Shown: positions 1 through 6,068 of the stretch, piece by piece
How positions within the stretch are numbered: the first letter of the stretch is position 1
How the letters are laid out: every line of letters begins with the position of its first letter
Assembly (NCBI GenBank): GCA_027489475.1
Contig: JAIXZQ010000002.1
Span: 1-7,580, forward strand
Length of the DNA stretch: 7,580 nt
Direction: 5' to 3'
Source of the DNA: Methylophilus sp.
GTDB lineage: Bacteria; Pseudomonadota; Gammaproteobacteria; Burkholderiales; Methylophilaceae
Notes under the pieces: generated by a model
Database searches by the model: none
What the model was told of the DNA's origin: nothing
Seen by the model: the letters and a program-made list of their open reading frames with translations, nothing else
Translations under genes and position numbers: made by a program

Positions 1-44
1 TCAAATCAAACACTTACAATCTGTCCAGTATAGGTGGTTTAGGT

Positions 45-61
45 TAAAATGCTGCATTTTA
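45..61. promoter_or_regulatory. 17-bp perfect dyad overlapping a -10-like box upstream of gap copy 1
   Basis: The sequence TAAAATGCTGCATTTTA is a perfect inverted repeat with 8-bp arms around a single central T. Its left arm contains TAAAAT (45-50), which matches the sigma70 -10 consensus at 5 of 6 positions. The -35 position 17 bp upstream (TGTCCA, 22-27) is poor. If the box is used, transcription would start near 57, giving a leader of about 29 nt and placing the dyad over the -10 and start site, as expected of a repressor operator or an activator-dependent promoter. No known regulator site is recognised. The rest of 1-85 shows nothing else that can be supported. Confidence 0.35.
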
Positions 62-85
62 GTTCTAAGCAATGTTGGGGAGCAT

Positions 86-1087
86 ATGTCAGTCAAGGTA
101 GGCATTAACGGATTTGGACGCATTGGACGGATGGCGTTGCGCGCTGCGGTCGAACAGGCAGAATTCAGCGATATTGAAGTCGTTGCCATCAACAGTTCAT
201 ATGATGTGGAATACATGATGTATCTGCTCAAATATGATTCCGTCCATGGCCGCTTTGCCGCCCGTGTCGAGGCCGACCAAGGCGCACTGTTGGTCAATGG
301 TAAACGCATTCATTTGACTGCCGAACGCGATCCTAACAATATTGATTGGCGGCTCGCTGGGGCTGACATCATCGTCGAATCGACCGGCGCATTTTTAACC
401 CAAGAAAGCTGTCAGCCACACTTGAATGGCGGTGCGCGTAAAGTCGTGCAGTCTGCGCCCGGCAAGGATGATACGCCGATGTTTGTTTATGGCGTCAATC
501 ACCAAGACTATGCAGGACAAGCCATTTTGTCGGCGGCCTCTTGTACCACCAACGGCTTGGCCCCGTTGGCCAAAGTCTTGCATGACAGCTTTGGCATCAA
601 ACGCGGCCTGATGACCACCATCCATGCGGCCACCGCTTCACAACTGACCGTTGACGGCACCTCTAAAAAAGACTGGCGTGGCGGCCGTAGCGTGTTTGAA
701 AACATTATCCCCTCCAGTACTGGCGCAGCCAAAGCGGTTGGCAAAGTCATCCCAGCATTAAATAAAAAACTCACCGGCATGGCCATGCGTGTGCCTTCAG
801 CAGATGTGTCTGTGGTGGATTTAACGGTAGAACTGAATCAAGAAACCAGCTATGAGGCCATCTGTGCCGCCATGCAACAGGCCGCGCAGGGCAGCCTAAA
901 AGGGGTGCTTGAATACACCAACGAAAAAGTCGTCTCCAGCGATTTTCGCAGCAGTGCTGCCGCCAGTGTATTTGATGCCGATGCCGGCATCATGCTTGAC
1001 CCCACCTTTGTCAAAGTGGTCGGCTGGTATGACAACGAATACGGCTACACCTGTAATTTGTTAAGACTGGTGCAGCATATCGCTTAA
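86..1087 (+). CDS. gap: Glyceraldehyde-3-phosphate dehydrogenase, copy 1 (GapA-type, NAD-site Asp replaced)
   Basis: This 333-aa cytoplasmic enzyme performs the phosphorylating oxidation of glyceraldehyde-3-phosphate to 1,3-bisphosphoglycerate, or the reverse. Residues 1-150 form the Rossmann domain, with INGFGRIGR at 7-15. The catalytic domain has Cys153 in SCTTNG, His180, DWRGGR at 196-201, [10 protein letters not shown] at 211-220 and WYDNEYGY at 314-321. These motifs are GapA-like and differ from erythrose-4-phosphate dehydrogenase (Epd). Two coenzyme-site residues are unusual: Ser37 follows AIN where NAD-specific enzymes have Asp32, and Thr192 occupies the usual Pro188 position. Both changes are associated with NADP acceptance in the family (inference here). 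The usual second cysteine of CTTNC is Gly157. The frame is open to the window edge, but ATG 86 follows a GGGGAG ribosome site (77-82) and matches the family N-terminus. pgk follows after 83 nt. Confidence 0.97.
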   Translation: MSVKVGINGFGRIGRMALRAAVEQAEFSDIEVVAINSSYDVEYMMYLLKYDSVHGRFAARVEADQGALLVNGKRIHLTAERDPNNIDWRLAGADIIVESTGAFLTQESCQPHLNGGARKVVQSAPGKDDTPMFVYGVNHQDYAGQAILSAASCTTNGLAPLAKVLHDSFGIKRGLMTTIHAATASQLTVDGTSKKDWRGGRSVFENIIPSSTGAAKAVGKVIPALNKKLTGMAMRVPSADVSVVDLTVELNQETSYEAICAAMQQAAQGSLKGVLEYTNEKVVSSDFRSSAAASVFDADAGIMLDPTFVKVVGWYDNEYGYTCNLLRLVQHIA

Positions 1088-1094
1088 TGATAAA

Positions 1095-1112
1095 CGGGGC
1101 CGCTTGGCCCCG
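1095..1112 (+). other. GC-rich intergenic hairpin between gap copy 1 and pgk
   Basis: CGGGGCC (1095-1101), loop GCTT, and GGCCCCG (1106-1112) form a perfect 7-bp stem with a tetraloop, starting 8 bases after the gap stop codon. No T-run follows, so it does not look like an ordinary intrinsic terminator. A transcript-stability or processing element that lets gap and pgk be expressed at different levels from one mRNA is the more natural reading; that role is inference. No separate pgk promoter was recognised in 1088-1170. Confidence 0.5.
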
Positions 1113-1170
1113 CACGCCAATCCACCACCAGCTTTAGCCGGGTGTAGACCACAGACCTAAGGGGACACAG

Positions 1171-2370
1171 ATGAATTTTCTTAAAATGACTGACTTGGAC
1201 TTGCGCGGAAAGCGCGTGTTTATCCGCGCAGACTTAAATGTGCCTGTCAAAGACAGCGTGGTCACCAGTGATGCGCGTATCGTGGCGAGTATGCCCACCA
1301 TTCTGCATGCGCTAAAAGCCGGGGCTAAAGTCATGGTCACTTCACACCTCGGGCGGCCAGAAGAAGGCGTGTATAGCGAAGAAAATTCTCTCCAGCCGGT
1401 GGCCGAGGTGATGAGTCGCCTGCTTGGGCAACCCGTGCGATTGGTCAAACACTGGCTGGCTCCGCAGGCGCCAGAAGACAGTTTGCAGATTGCTGAGGGG
1501 CAGTTGGTGTTGTTAGAAAACTGTCGCTTTAATGTGGGCGAAAAGAAAAACCTTGATGCACTGGCACAGCAATATGCGGCCTTATGCGATATTTTTGTCA
1601 TGGATGCGTTTGGCACCGCGCACCGCGCCGAAGCCTCCACCCATGGCATTGCCAAATTTGCCCCGGTGGCCTGTGCGGGTATCTTGCTGACTGAAGAGTT
1701 AGAAGCATTGACCAAAGCGCTGTTGGCGCCTGCCCGTCCGCTGGTGGCGATTGTCGGTGGCTCTAAAGTCTCGACCAAGCTCACGGTGCTTGAAAGCCTG
1801 TCAGACAAAGTAGATCAACTGGTGGTGGGGGGCGGCATTGCCAATACCTTTCTCAAGGCCAGTGGCTATGAGGTCGGGCAATCATTGTGTGAAGCTGACT
1901 TGGTGGGCACCGCCAAACAACTGATTGAAAAAATGGCGGCGCGTGGGGCGCAAGTGCCGGTTGCCAAAGATGTGGTCGTTGGTAAACGTTTTGATGCCAA
2001 CGAACCTGCGATCAAAAAAGCCGCTGCTGAGGTCGCCACCGACGATATGATTTTTGATATCGGTGCACAATCTGCGGCCGAGCTGGCTGACATCATTATG
2101 CATGCTGGAACCGTCGTCTGGAACGGCCCAGTCGGGGTGTTTGAGTTTGACCAGTTTGGTGAAGGTACCAAAACGATTGCCCATGCCATTGCCAATACGC
2201 CTGCCTTTACCTTGGCCGGGGGGGGCGACACCATTGCCGCTATTCAGAAATATGGCATTTATGATCGCGTATCGTATATCTCTACTGCAGGCGGCGCCTT
2301 TTTAGAGTTTCTCGAAGGCAAGACCTTGCCTGCGGTTGCCATCTTAGAAGCCCGCGCCCAAGCAGCTTAA
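1171..2370 (+). CDS. pgk: Phosphoglycerate kinase
   Basis: This 399-aa cytoplasmic kinase interconverts 1,3-bisphosphoglycerate plus ADP and 3-phosphoglycerate plus ATP, the step after GAPDH. Family landmarks are present in order: RADLNVPV (19-26), Arg36, HLGRP (59-63), LENCRF (115-120, Arg119) and AFGTAHR (146-152) in the N-terminal phosphoglycerate-binding half. GGSKVSTK (196-203), GGGIANTF (220-227), NGPVGVFE (318-325) and AGGGDT (349-354) lie in the nucleotide-binding half, followed by [17 protein letters not shown] near the C-terminus. The length is normal for a bacterial PGK and no expected residue is missing. ATG 1171 follows a strong ribosome site (AAGGGGA, 1159-1165) at good spacing. 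It is probably co-transcribed with gap copy 1. pyk, a common downstream neighbour in betaproteobacteria, is not here; a convergent GGDEF gene follows instead. Confidence 0.98.
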   Translation: MNFLKMTDLDLRGKRVFIRADLNVPVKDSVVTSDARIVASMPTILHALKAGAKVMVTSHLGRPEEGVYSEENSLQPVAEVMSRLLGQPVRLVKHWLAPQAPEDSLQIAEGQLVLLENCRFNVGEKKNLDALAQQYAALCDIFVMDAFGTAHRAEASTHGIAKFAPVACAGILLTEELEALTKALLAPARPLVAIVGGSKVSTKLTVLESLSDKVDQLVVGGGIANTFLKASGYEVGQSLCEADLVGTAKQLIEKMAARGAQVPVAKDVVVGKRFDANEPAIKKAAAEVATDDMIFDIGAQSAAELADIIMHAGTVVWNGPVGVFEFDQFGEGTKTIAHAIANTPAFTLAGGGDTIAAIQKYGIYDRVSYISTAGGAFLEFLEGKTLPAVAILEARAQAA

Positions 2371-2409
2371 GCGCTTGTCCCACGTAAGGCCGCGCTGGGC
2401 AAGCGCGGC
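2371..2409. terminator. Overlapping hairpins between convergent pgk and GGDEF genes
   Basis: Two inverted repeats share bases. Hairpin A pairs GCGCTTG-t-CCCA (2371-2382) with TGGGCAAGCGC (2396-2406): 11 bp with one bulged T. Hairpin B pairs GCCGCGCT (2389-2396) with AGCGCGGC (2402-2409): 8 bp with a 5-nt loop. They cannot form together. Neither strand carries a T-run after the stems, so a bidirectional transcription end is suggested by the position between convergent stop codons (2370 and 2419), not by a classic terminator signature. Confidence 0.45.
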
Positions 2410-2418
2410 GACACAGCG

Positions 2419-3405
2419 TTAGACGATAAGCGGTGCCGTTAAGCGGTGGTGTTTGTCGTAGACCTCGATGCGGTTGCGGCCTTGTTTTTTAGCCACATAC
2501 AAGGCCTTATCCGCTTGGTCCAGCAACAAATGTCCATCTTCACTAAAGTTGAGCCATTGGTTGCGCGCCAGTTGTTCTTTTTGCGCACTGGAAACTGGTG
2601 CCAAACTGGCAATGCCTATGCTCACCGTCATCAGTCTATGTTCGGCAAAGCGAATTTCTAGCGCCATGACTTTTTGCCGGATACGCTCGGCAATTTTAAT
2701 CGCTTCTTGTTGCGTGGTTTGACCCAACACCAGCACAAACTCCTCGCCGCCATAACGTGCCGCCAAATCTCCAGGGCGGTTTGTGTATTGCATCAAAATA
2801 TTGGCCAGTTGTCGCAGGCATTGGTCGCCTGCGCTATGTCCCATGCTGTCATTCAATTGTTTAAAGTGGTCAGCATCTATCATCATGACACTGAGCCCAG
2901 ATTGGTGACGAATGGCCCTAGACCATTCATCATGCATAAACTGCTCTAGGCGGCGACGATTGGCCAGCCCAGTGAGCGGATCGGTTAAACTCAGCGCCGA
3001 AATACGGTCTTCAACCTGCTTATGGTGCGTGATATTGGTCAGGGTGAGCAAAAATAGCGGGCGCTCGGTGACGCTGTTTTGCATGGGTCGGATATGCAAG
3101 GTCAGCCAAGTCGGTTGTTGCGTGGGGGTATGGCACAAATAGTCTATGCTGAACTGCTCAGACTTGCCGGCCAGTACATCGCTCACCCCTTGCAACAGCG
3201 CCGGTTGGTGCGTGTCTTCATTGGCGCGACACAGGTCTAAATAGGCGATGCCAAACCAATCGGTTTCAAACGGCAAGCCATAAAACAAGCCAAAGCTCCG
3301 CCAGGCCTGATTTACATAGAGAATTTCACTGCGTTCATCAATTACTGCCACTTGCAAAGACAAGCTGTCGAGGATCCCACTCAGTAATTGTTCTGCGACG
3401 TCCAC
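2419..3405 (-). CDS. PAS-GGDEF diguanylate cyclase
   Basis: This 328-aa predicted soluble signalling protein makes cyclic di-GMP from two GTP. Residues 10-125 look like a PAS sensor domain ending in NITHHKQVED, the usual PAS-to-effector junction. The GGDEF domain (about 137-318) begins with LTDPLTGLANRR and has the metal/GTP segment DADHFKQLND (177-186). Its active-site signature is GGEEF (219-223), a catalytically competent variant. RPGD (210-213) lies exactly five residues upstream and matches the RxxD product-inhibition site, so feedback control by c-di-GMP is expected. No membrane segment or signal peptide is visible. The start is GTG at 3405, behind a weak GGAA; no better start is seen. 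It converges on pgk and diverges from gap copy 2, so it has its own promoter. The PAS ligand cannot be told from the sequence. Confidence 0.93.
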   Translation of the reverse strand: MDVAEQLLSGILDSLSLQVAVIDERSEILYVNQAWRSFGLFYGLPFETDWFGIAYLDLCRANEDTHQPALLQGVSDVLAGKSEQFSIDYLCHTPTQQPTWLTLHIRPMQNSVTERPLFLLTLTNITHHKQVEDRISALSLTDPLTGLANRRRLEQFMHDEWSRAIRHQSGLSVMMIDADHFKQLNDSMGHSAGDQCLRQLANILMQYTNRPGDLAARYGGEEFVLVLGQTTQQEAIKIAERIRQKVMALEIRFAEHRLMTVSIGIASLAPVSSAQKEQLARNQWLNFSEDGHLLLDQADKALYVAKKQGRNRIEVYDKHHRLTAPLIV

Positions 3406-3453
3406 AAGATTTCCGATGCGTTTGGTTGAGCACGTGGTAAGGTGTGCAGCCCT

Positions 3454-3482
3454 ATTCTAAGCAAGCGCATGCAGACTGTCTA
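3454..3482 (-). promoter_or_regulatory. sigma70-type promoter for the GGDEF gene
   Basis: Read on the minus strand, TAGACA (3482-3477) is followed after exactly 17 bp by TAGAAT (3459-3454). Each hexamer matches its consensus at 5 of 6 positions with optimal spacing. Transcription would start near 3447, leaving a leader of roughly 40 nt before the GTG at 3405. This is the best promoter match in the window and indicates that the GGDEF gene is an independent transcription unit. Confidence 0.6.
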
Positions 3483-3518
3483 ACATTGCGTGCAAAAAAC
3501 GAGCATTAAACTTGCTTA
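3458..3518. repeat. 8-bp inverted repeat in the divergent GGDEF/gap spacer
   Basis: TAAGCAAG (3458-3465) and its reverse complement CTTGCTTA (3511-3518) lie 45 bp apart in the 146-nt spacer between the divergent GGDEF and gap copy 2 genes. The left arm adjoins and slightly overlaps the -10 box of the minus-strand promoter. It could be a pair of half-sites for a regulator acting on both genes, but an 8-bp match is weak evidence. No convincing promoter for gap copy 2 was found here; TTGCGT (3486-3491) and TAAACT (3507-3512) are only a poor pair. Confidence 0.25.
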
Positions 3519-3551
3519 TCTCTCAACAACAGCATCCACAAGGAGTAGCCT

Positions 3552-4598
3552 ATGTGCTTACGGGTAGGGATTAACGGCTTTGGCCGCATCGGTCGCATGG
3601 TACTGCGCGCGGCTTTAAATCAGGCCGAATTCAAAGACCTGCAAGTGGTGGCGATTAACAGCATAGAGCCACCGGACCAGTTGTTATATCTTTTGAAATA
3701 TGATTCTGTGCACGGTCGGCTGGCAGCCGATGCACAGATTGAGGGCGACACGTTGTGGATTAATGGTCAACCGATACGCATGACGGCGCACGCGCAACCG
3801 GCCGACATCGACTGGGCCGCGGTCGGCGTAGATGTAGTACTTGAATGCACCGGTGTGTTTTTGACGCAGACACAATGCGCCCAGCATATCGCGGCAGGTG
3901 CCCGCGTGGTGGTGCAGTCTGCCCCCGGTAAAGACGATACGCCGATGTTTGTGTATGGCGTCAACCATTATCATTATCGCGGTCAAGAGATAGTTTCCGC
4001 CGCCTCGTGTACCACCAACGGATTAGCGCCCATGGCCAAGGTGTTGCATGACCATTTTGGCATCAAGCGCGGCCTGATGACCACCATTCATGCCGCCACA
4101 GCCACGCAAAAAACCGTGGATGGCCCTTCTAACAAAGACTGGCGTGGTGGGCGCGCCGTGTTTGACAATATTATTCCCTCCAGCACCGGGGCTGCCAAAG
4201 CGGTGGGTAAAGTGATTCCGGCTTTGAGTGGCCGGCTGACCGGCATGGCCATGCGGATTCCGTCCGCCGATGTCTCGGTGGTTGACTTGACCGTGGAGTT
4301 GCAACAGCGCACCAGTTATGAGGAGATTTGTGCCGTGATGAAATATGCGGCCGAGCGTGACCTCAAAGGCGTATTAGGCTATACCGACGAGGCCGTGGTC
4401 TCCAGCGATTTTCGCGGCTATCCTGCCGCCAGTATTTTTGATGCCGGTGCTGGATTGATGCTAGACCCCAGCTTTGTCAAGCTGGTGGCTTGGTATGACA
4501 ATGAGTATGGCTACACCTGCAATTTATTGCGCCTGAGTCGTTATGTGGGCTACGCCAAGCTGTCAGTCAGCAATTTGCCTGAAGCGGTCGCAGCCTAA
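3552..4598 (+). CDS. gap: Glyceraldehyde-3-phosphate dehydrogenase, copy 2 (GapA-type, NAD-site Asp replaced)
   Basis: This 348-aa paralogue aligns with copy 1 without gaps over about 330 residues. By hand count it is about 71% identical: near 61% in residues 1-150 (coenzyme domain) and near 81% in 151-330 (catalytic domain). It has INGFGRIGR (7-15), catalytic Cys153 in SCTTNG, His180, DWRGGR (196-201) and WYDNEYGY (314-321). Like copy 1 it has Ser37 instead of the NAD-selecting Asp and Gly157 instead of the second Cys, but it keeps Pro192. A tail of about 15 residues extends beyond the usual C-terminus. ATG 3552 has a strong AGGAG (3541-3545) with 6-nt spacing, better than copy 1. It lies divergent from the GGDEF gene and 84 nt before purC. 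Whether the copies serve opposite directions, different coenzymes or different conditions is open. Confidence 0.96.
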   Translation: MCLRVGINGFGRIGRMVLRAALNQAEFKDLQVVAINSIEPPDQLLYLLKYDSVHGRLAADAQIEGDTLWINGQPIRMTAHAQPADIDWAAVGVDVVLECTGVFLTQTQCAQHIAAGARVVVQSAPGKDDTPMFVYGVNHYHYRGQEIVSAASCTTNGLAPMAKVLHDHFGIKRGLMTTIHAATATQKTVDGPSNKDWRGGRAVFDNIIPSSTGAAKAVGKVIPALSGRLTGMAMRIPSADVSVVDLTVELQQRTSYEEICAVMKYAAERDLKGVLGYTDEAVVSSDFRGYPAASIFDAGAGLMLDPSFVKLVAWYDNEYGYTCNLLRLSRYVGYAKLSVSNLPEAVAA

Positions 4599-4659
4599 TC
4601 TTTTCAGGTCGAAGGGTTGCAGGCTGACAATTCACTCGCCGAGCAGACGGCCTCGCCTT

Positions 4660-4665
4660 TATAAT
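4660..4665 (+). promoter_or_regulatory. Perfect -10 box directly upstream of purC
   Basis: TATAAT is an exact -10 consensus. No good -35 lies 16-18 bp upstream (the sequence there is CGCCGA-like); CTGACA (4624-4629) matches 5 of 6 but is 30 bp away. Initiation near 4672 would leave only about 11 nt before ATG 4683, or 23 nt before the in-frame ATG 4695. It suggests purC can be transcribed apart from gap copy 2; no terminator hairpin was seen between them. Confidence 0.5.
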
Positions 4666-4682
4666 ACGGGTTTAGATTTTAG

Positions 4683-5594
4683 ATGGCCGTCGCTATGTCC
4701 GCTCCTTTGCTCACCACTTCAATCAACAGTCTGAAAAAACTGCACCAGGGAAAGGTGCGTGATATCTATGATATCGATGCAGACACCATGTTGCTGATCA
4801 GTACCGACCGGCTCAGTGCATTTGATGTGATTTTGCCAACGGGGATTCCACATAAAGGCGCCATGCTGACGCAAATGGCTAACTTTTGGTTTGCGTTTTT
4901 GCAAGACGTGGTGCCCAATCACTTGACGGGGATAGACCCCGAGTCTGTGGTGGCGGCCAATGAGGTCGACCAAGTCAGAGGCCGTGCGGTGGTGGTCAAA
5001 AAACTCAAAGCCTTGCCGCTTGAAGCGATTGTGCGCGGCTATCTGGTGGGCAGTGGCTGGAAAGAGTATCAGGCCAAAGGCACCGTCTGTGACATTGCTT
5101 TACCCACCGGATTGCAATTGGCGCAAGCCTTGCCACAGCCTTTGTTTACCCCTTCTAGCAAGGCCGCCGTCGGTGAACATGATGAAAATATCAGTGTTGC
5201 AGCCGTAGAGGCCTTGATTGGGCCAGTATTGACGGCGCAAGTGGCCGAGGCCGCCATTGCTTTGTATCGTCGTGCGGCTGAGTATGCGCTGACCAAAGGC
5301 ATTATTATCGCTGATACCAAGTTTGAGTTTGGCGTTGATTCCAATGGTGTATTACATGTGATGGATGAAGTCTTAACCCCCGATTCTTCACGTTTTTGGC
5401 CCGCCGACCTGTATCAAGTGGGGCAAAATCCCCCCAGCTACGACAAACAATATGTGCGTGACTGGTTAGAAAGCTGCGGTTGGGACAAGACGCCGCCTGC
5501 CCCAGCGTTGCCAGAAGAGGTGGCAAAACGCACCTCAGACAAATATATGGAGGCGTTTGCCAAGCTGACGGGTCGTCCGTTACAAGTGGACTAA
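4683..5594 (+). CDS. purC: Phosphoribosylaminoimidazole-succinocarboxamide synthase (SAICAR synthase)
   Basis: This 303-aa cytoplasmic purine-biosynthesis enzyme joins CAIR and aspartate using ATP to give SAICAR. Motifs in order are HQGKVRDIYD (21-30, nucleotide-binding loop), STDRLSAFDV (40-49), LPLEAIVRGYLVGSGWKEY (111-129, first family signature), TPSSKAAVGEHDENIS (156-171), IIADTKFEFG (208-217, second signature) and DEVLTPDSSRFWP (228-240). The length is that of the longer, yeast Ade1-like form common in proteobacteria, not the roughly 240-aa E. coli form. The start is uncertain: ATG 4683 has no ribosome site, and ATG 4695 (Met5) is also possible; both keep every motif. The nearby TATAAT implies a very short leader. 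A DUF1232 gene follows after 4 nt, so the two are likely one operon. Confidence 0.96.
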   Translation: MAVAMSAPLLTTSINSLKKLHQGKVRDIYDIDADTMLLISTDRLSAFDVILPTGIPHKGAMLTQMANFWFAFLQDVVPNHLTGIDPESVVAANEVDQVRGRAVVVKKLKALPLEAIVRGYLVGSGWKEYQAKGTVCDIALPTGLQLAQALPQPLFTPSSKAAVGEHDENISVAAVEALIGPVLTAQVAEAAIALYRRAAEYALTKGIIIADTKFEFGVDSNGVLHVMDEVLTPDSSRFWPADLYQVGQNPPSYDKQYVRDWLESCGWDKTPPAPALPEEVAKRTSDKYMEAFAKLTGRPLQVD

Positions 5595-5598
5595 GGCC

Positions 5599-5895
5599 AT
5601 GGGCTTACGCGCGCAGCTGGCCAGTTTGGCCAGCCGAGTCAAGCAAGAGGTGGCGTTTTACCGCGCGCTGCTGGCACACCCACACACGCCTTGGCTCGCT
5701 AAGGCGCTGTTGTGGCTGGCGTTGGGCTATTTGGTGCTGCCATTTGATCTGATTCCCGATTTTATTCCCATCATTGGCCAGCTTGATGAGCTGGTCATCA
5801 TTCCGTTGTTGTTTTATTTGGCGTTACGCCTGACCCCAATCTCGGTGCGACAAGTCTGTCGAGAAATCTCAGCGGCCGCTAGCGAATCTGTCTAG
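5599..5895 (+). CDS. Small DUF1232 (YkvA-like) membrane-associated protein
   Basis: This is a 98-aa protein of unknown function. Residues 31-78 match the DUF1232 core: [14 protein letters not shown], then [20 protein letters not shown] (46-65) with its conserved acidic/proline pattern (Asp50, Pro53, Asp54, Gly60, Asp63), then a second hydrophobic stretch (66-78). Two short membrane-embedded helices around the motif are likely. The N-terminus is basic and helical. ATG 5599 lies 4 nt after the purC stop, with only AAGG (overlapping that stop codon) as a ribosome site, so translation probably depends on coupling to purC. The pairing may be a passenger arrangement; it does not show a purine role. 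No terminator was seen after it. Confidence 0.85.
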   Translation: MGLRAQLASLASRVKQEVAFYRALLAHPHTPWLAKALLWLALGYLVLPFDLIPDFIPIIGQLDELVIIPLLFYLALRLTPISVRQVCREISAAASESV

Positions 5896-5991
5896 CCCGC
5901 CCGGCGTTTAGCCTCACTGTGGTGAACTGCTCCATTTTGCACGCTGTGTTTGCCTGCATGCACCGCATTGTCTGGGTGGTGACTAGACCGG

Positions 5992-6037
5992 TTGACACAT
6001 GCGGCAGACAGCAAATATCAACAGATTCGCCTATAAT
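5992..6037 (+). promoter_or_regulatory. Promoter region of ppa with two possible -10 boxes
   Basis: TTGACA (5992-5997) is an exact -35 consensus and TATAAT (6032-6037) an exact -10 consensus, but 34 bp separate them, too far for one promoter. TTGACA could instead work with TATCAA (6016-6021, 18-bp spacing, 4 of 6). TATAAT could act with a poor -35 and start near 6044, giving a leader of about 25 nt. Two overlapping promoters for ppa are plausible. The remainder of the 173-nt gap (5896-6068) contains the short palindrome TGCATGCA (5955-5962) and no clear terminator. Confidence 0.45.
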
Positions 6038-6068
6038 GGCGACTTTTTGTGAAAACAGGACAAACACT

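Noticed and set aside
63..72. TTCTAAGCAA shared by the leaders of gap copy 1 (63-72) and gap copy 2 (3455-3464) as a common regulatory box
   Set aside because: The copies sit at very different distances from the ATGs (13 and 87 nt between), and the second overlaps the -10 of the minus-strand GGDEF promoter. Flanks do not match, so chance or a short vestige is likely.
1..85. End of an upstream gene such as transketolase
   Set aside because: Frame 1 reads open to a TAG at 31-33, but ten codons are too few to identify a product, so no feature is claimed.
1134..1808. A 224-codon open frame on the minus strand opposite pgk
   Set aside because: It lies inside a fully convincing pgk, its product is low-complexity Ser/Ala-rich with no recognisable domain, and it has no ribosome site. 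It is a codon-bias shadow. The same holds for the long frames opposite ppa (6072-6560) and both gap genes.
86..4598. One of the two GAPDH-family genes being erythrose-4-phosphate dehydrogenase (epd)
   Set aside because: Both carry the GapA-type DWRGGR and [10 protein letters not shown] segments and are about 71% identical to each other; the Epd-type sequences in those regions are absent.
5919..6068. A 50-residue N-terminal extension of inorganic pyrophosphatase
   Set aside because: The frame is open, but the extension crosses the TTGACA and TATAAT boxes, is Cys-rich without family similarity, and the family N-terminus begins at ATG 6069 with an AGGA site.
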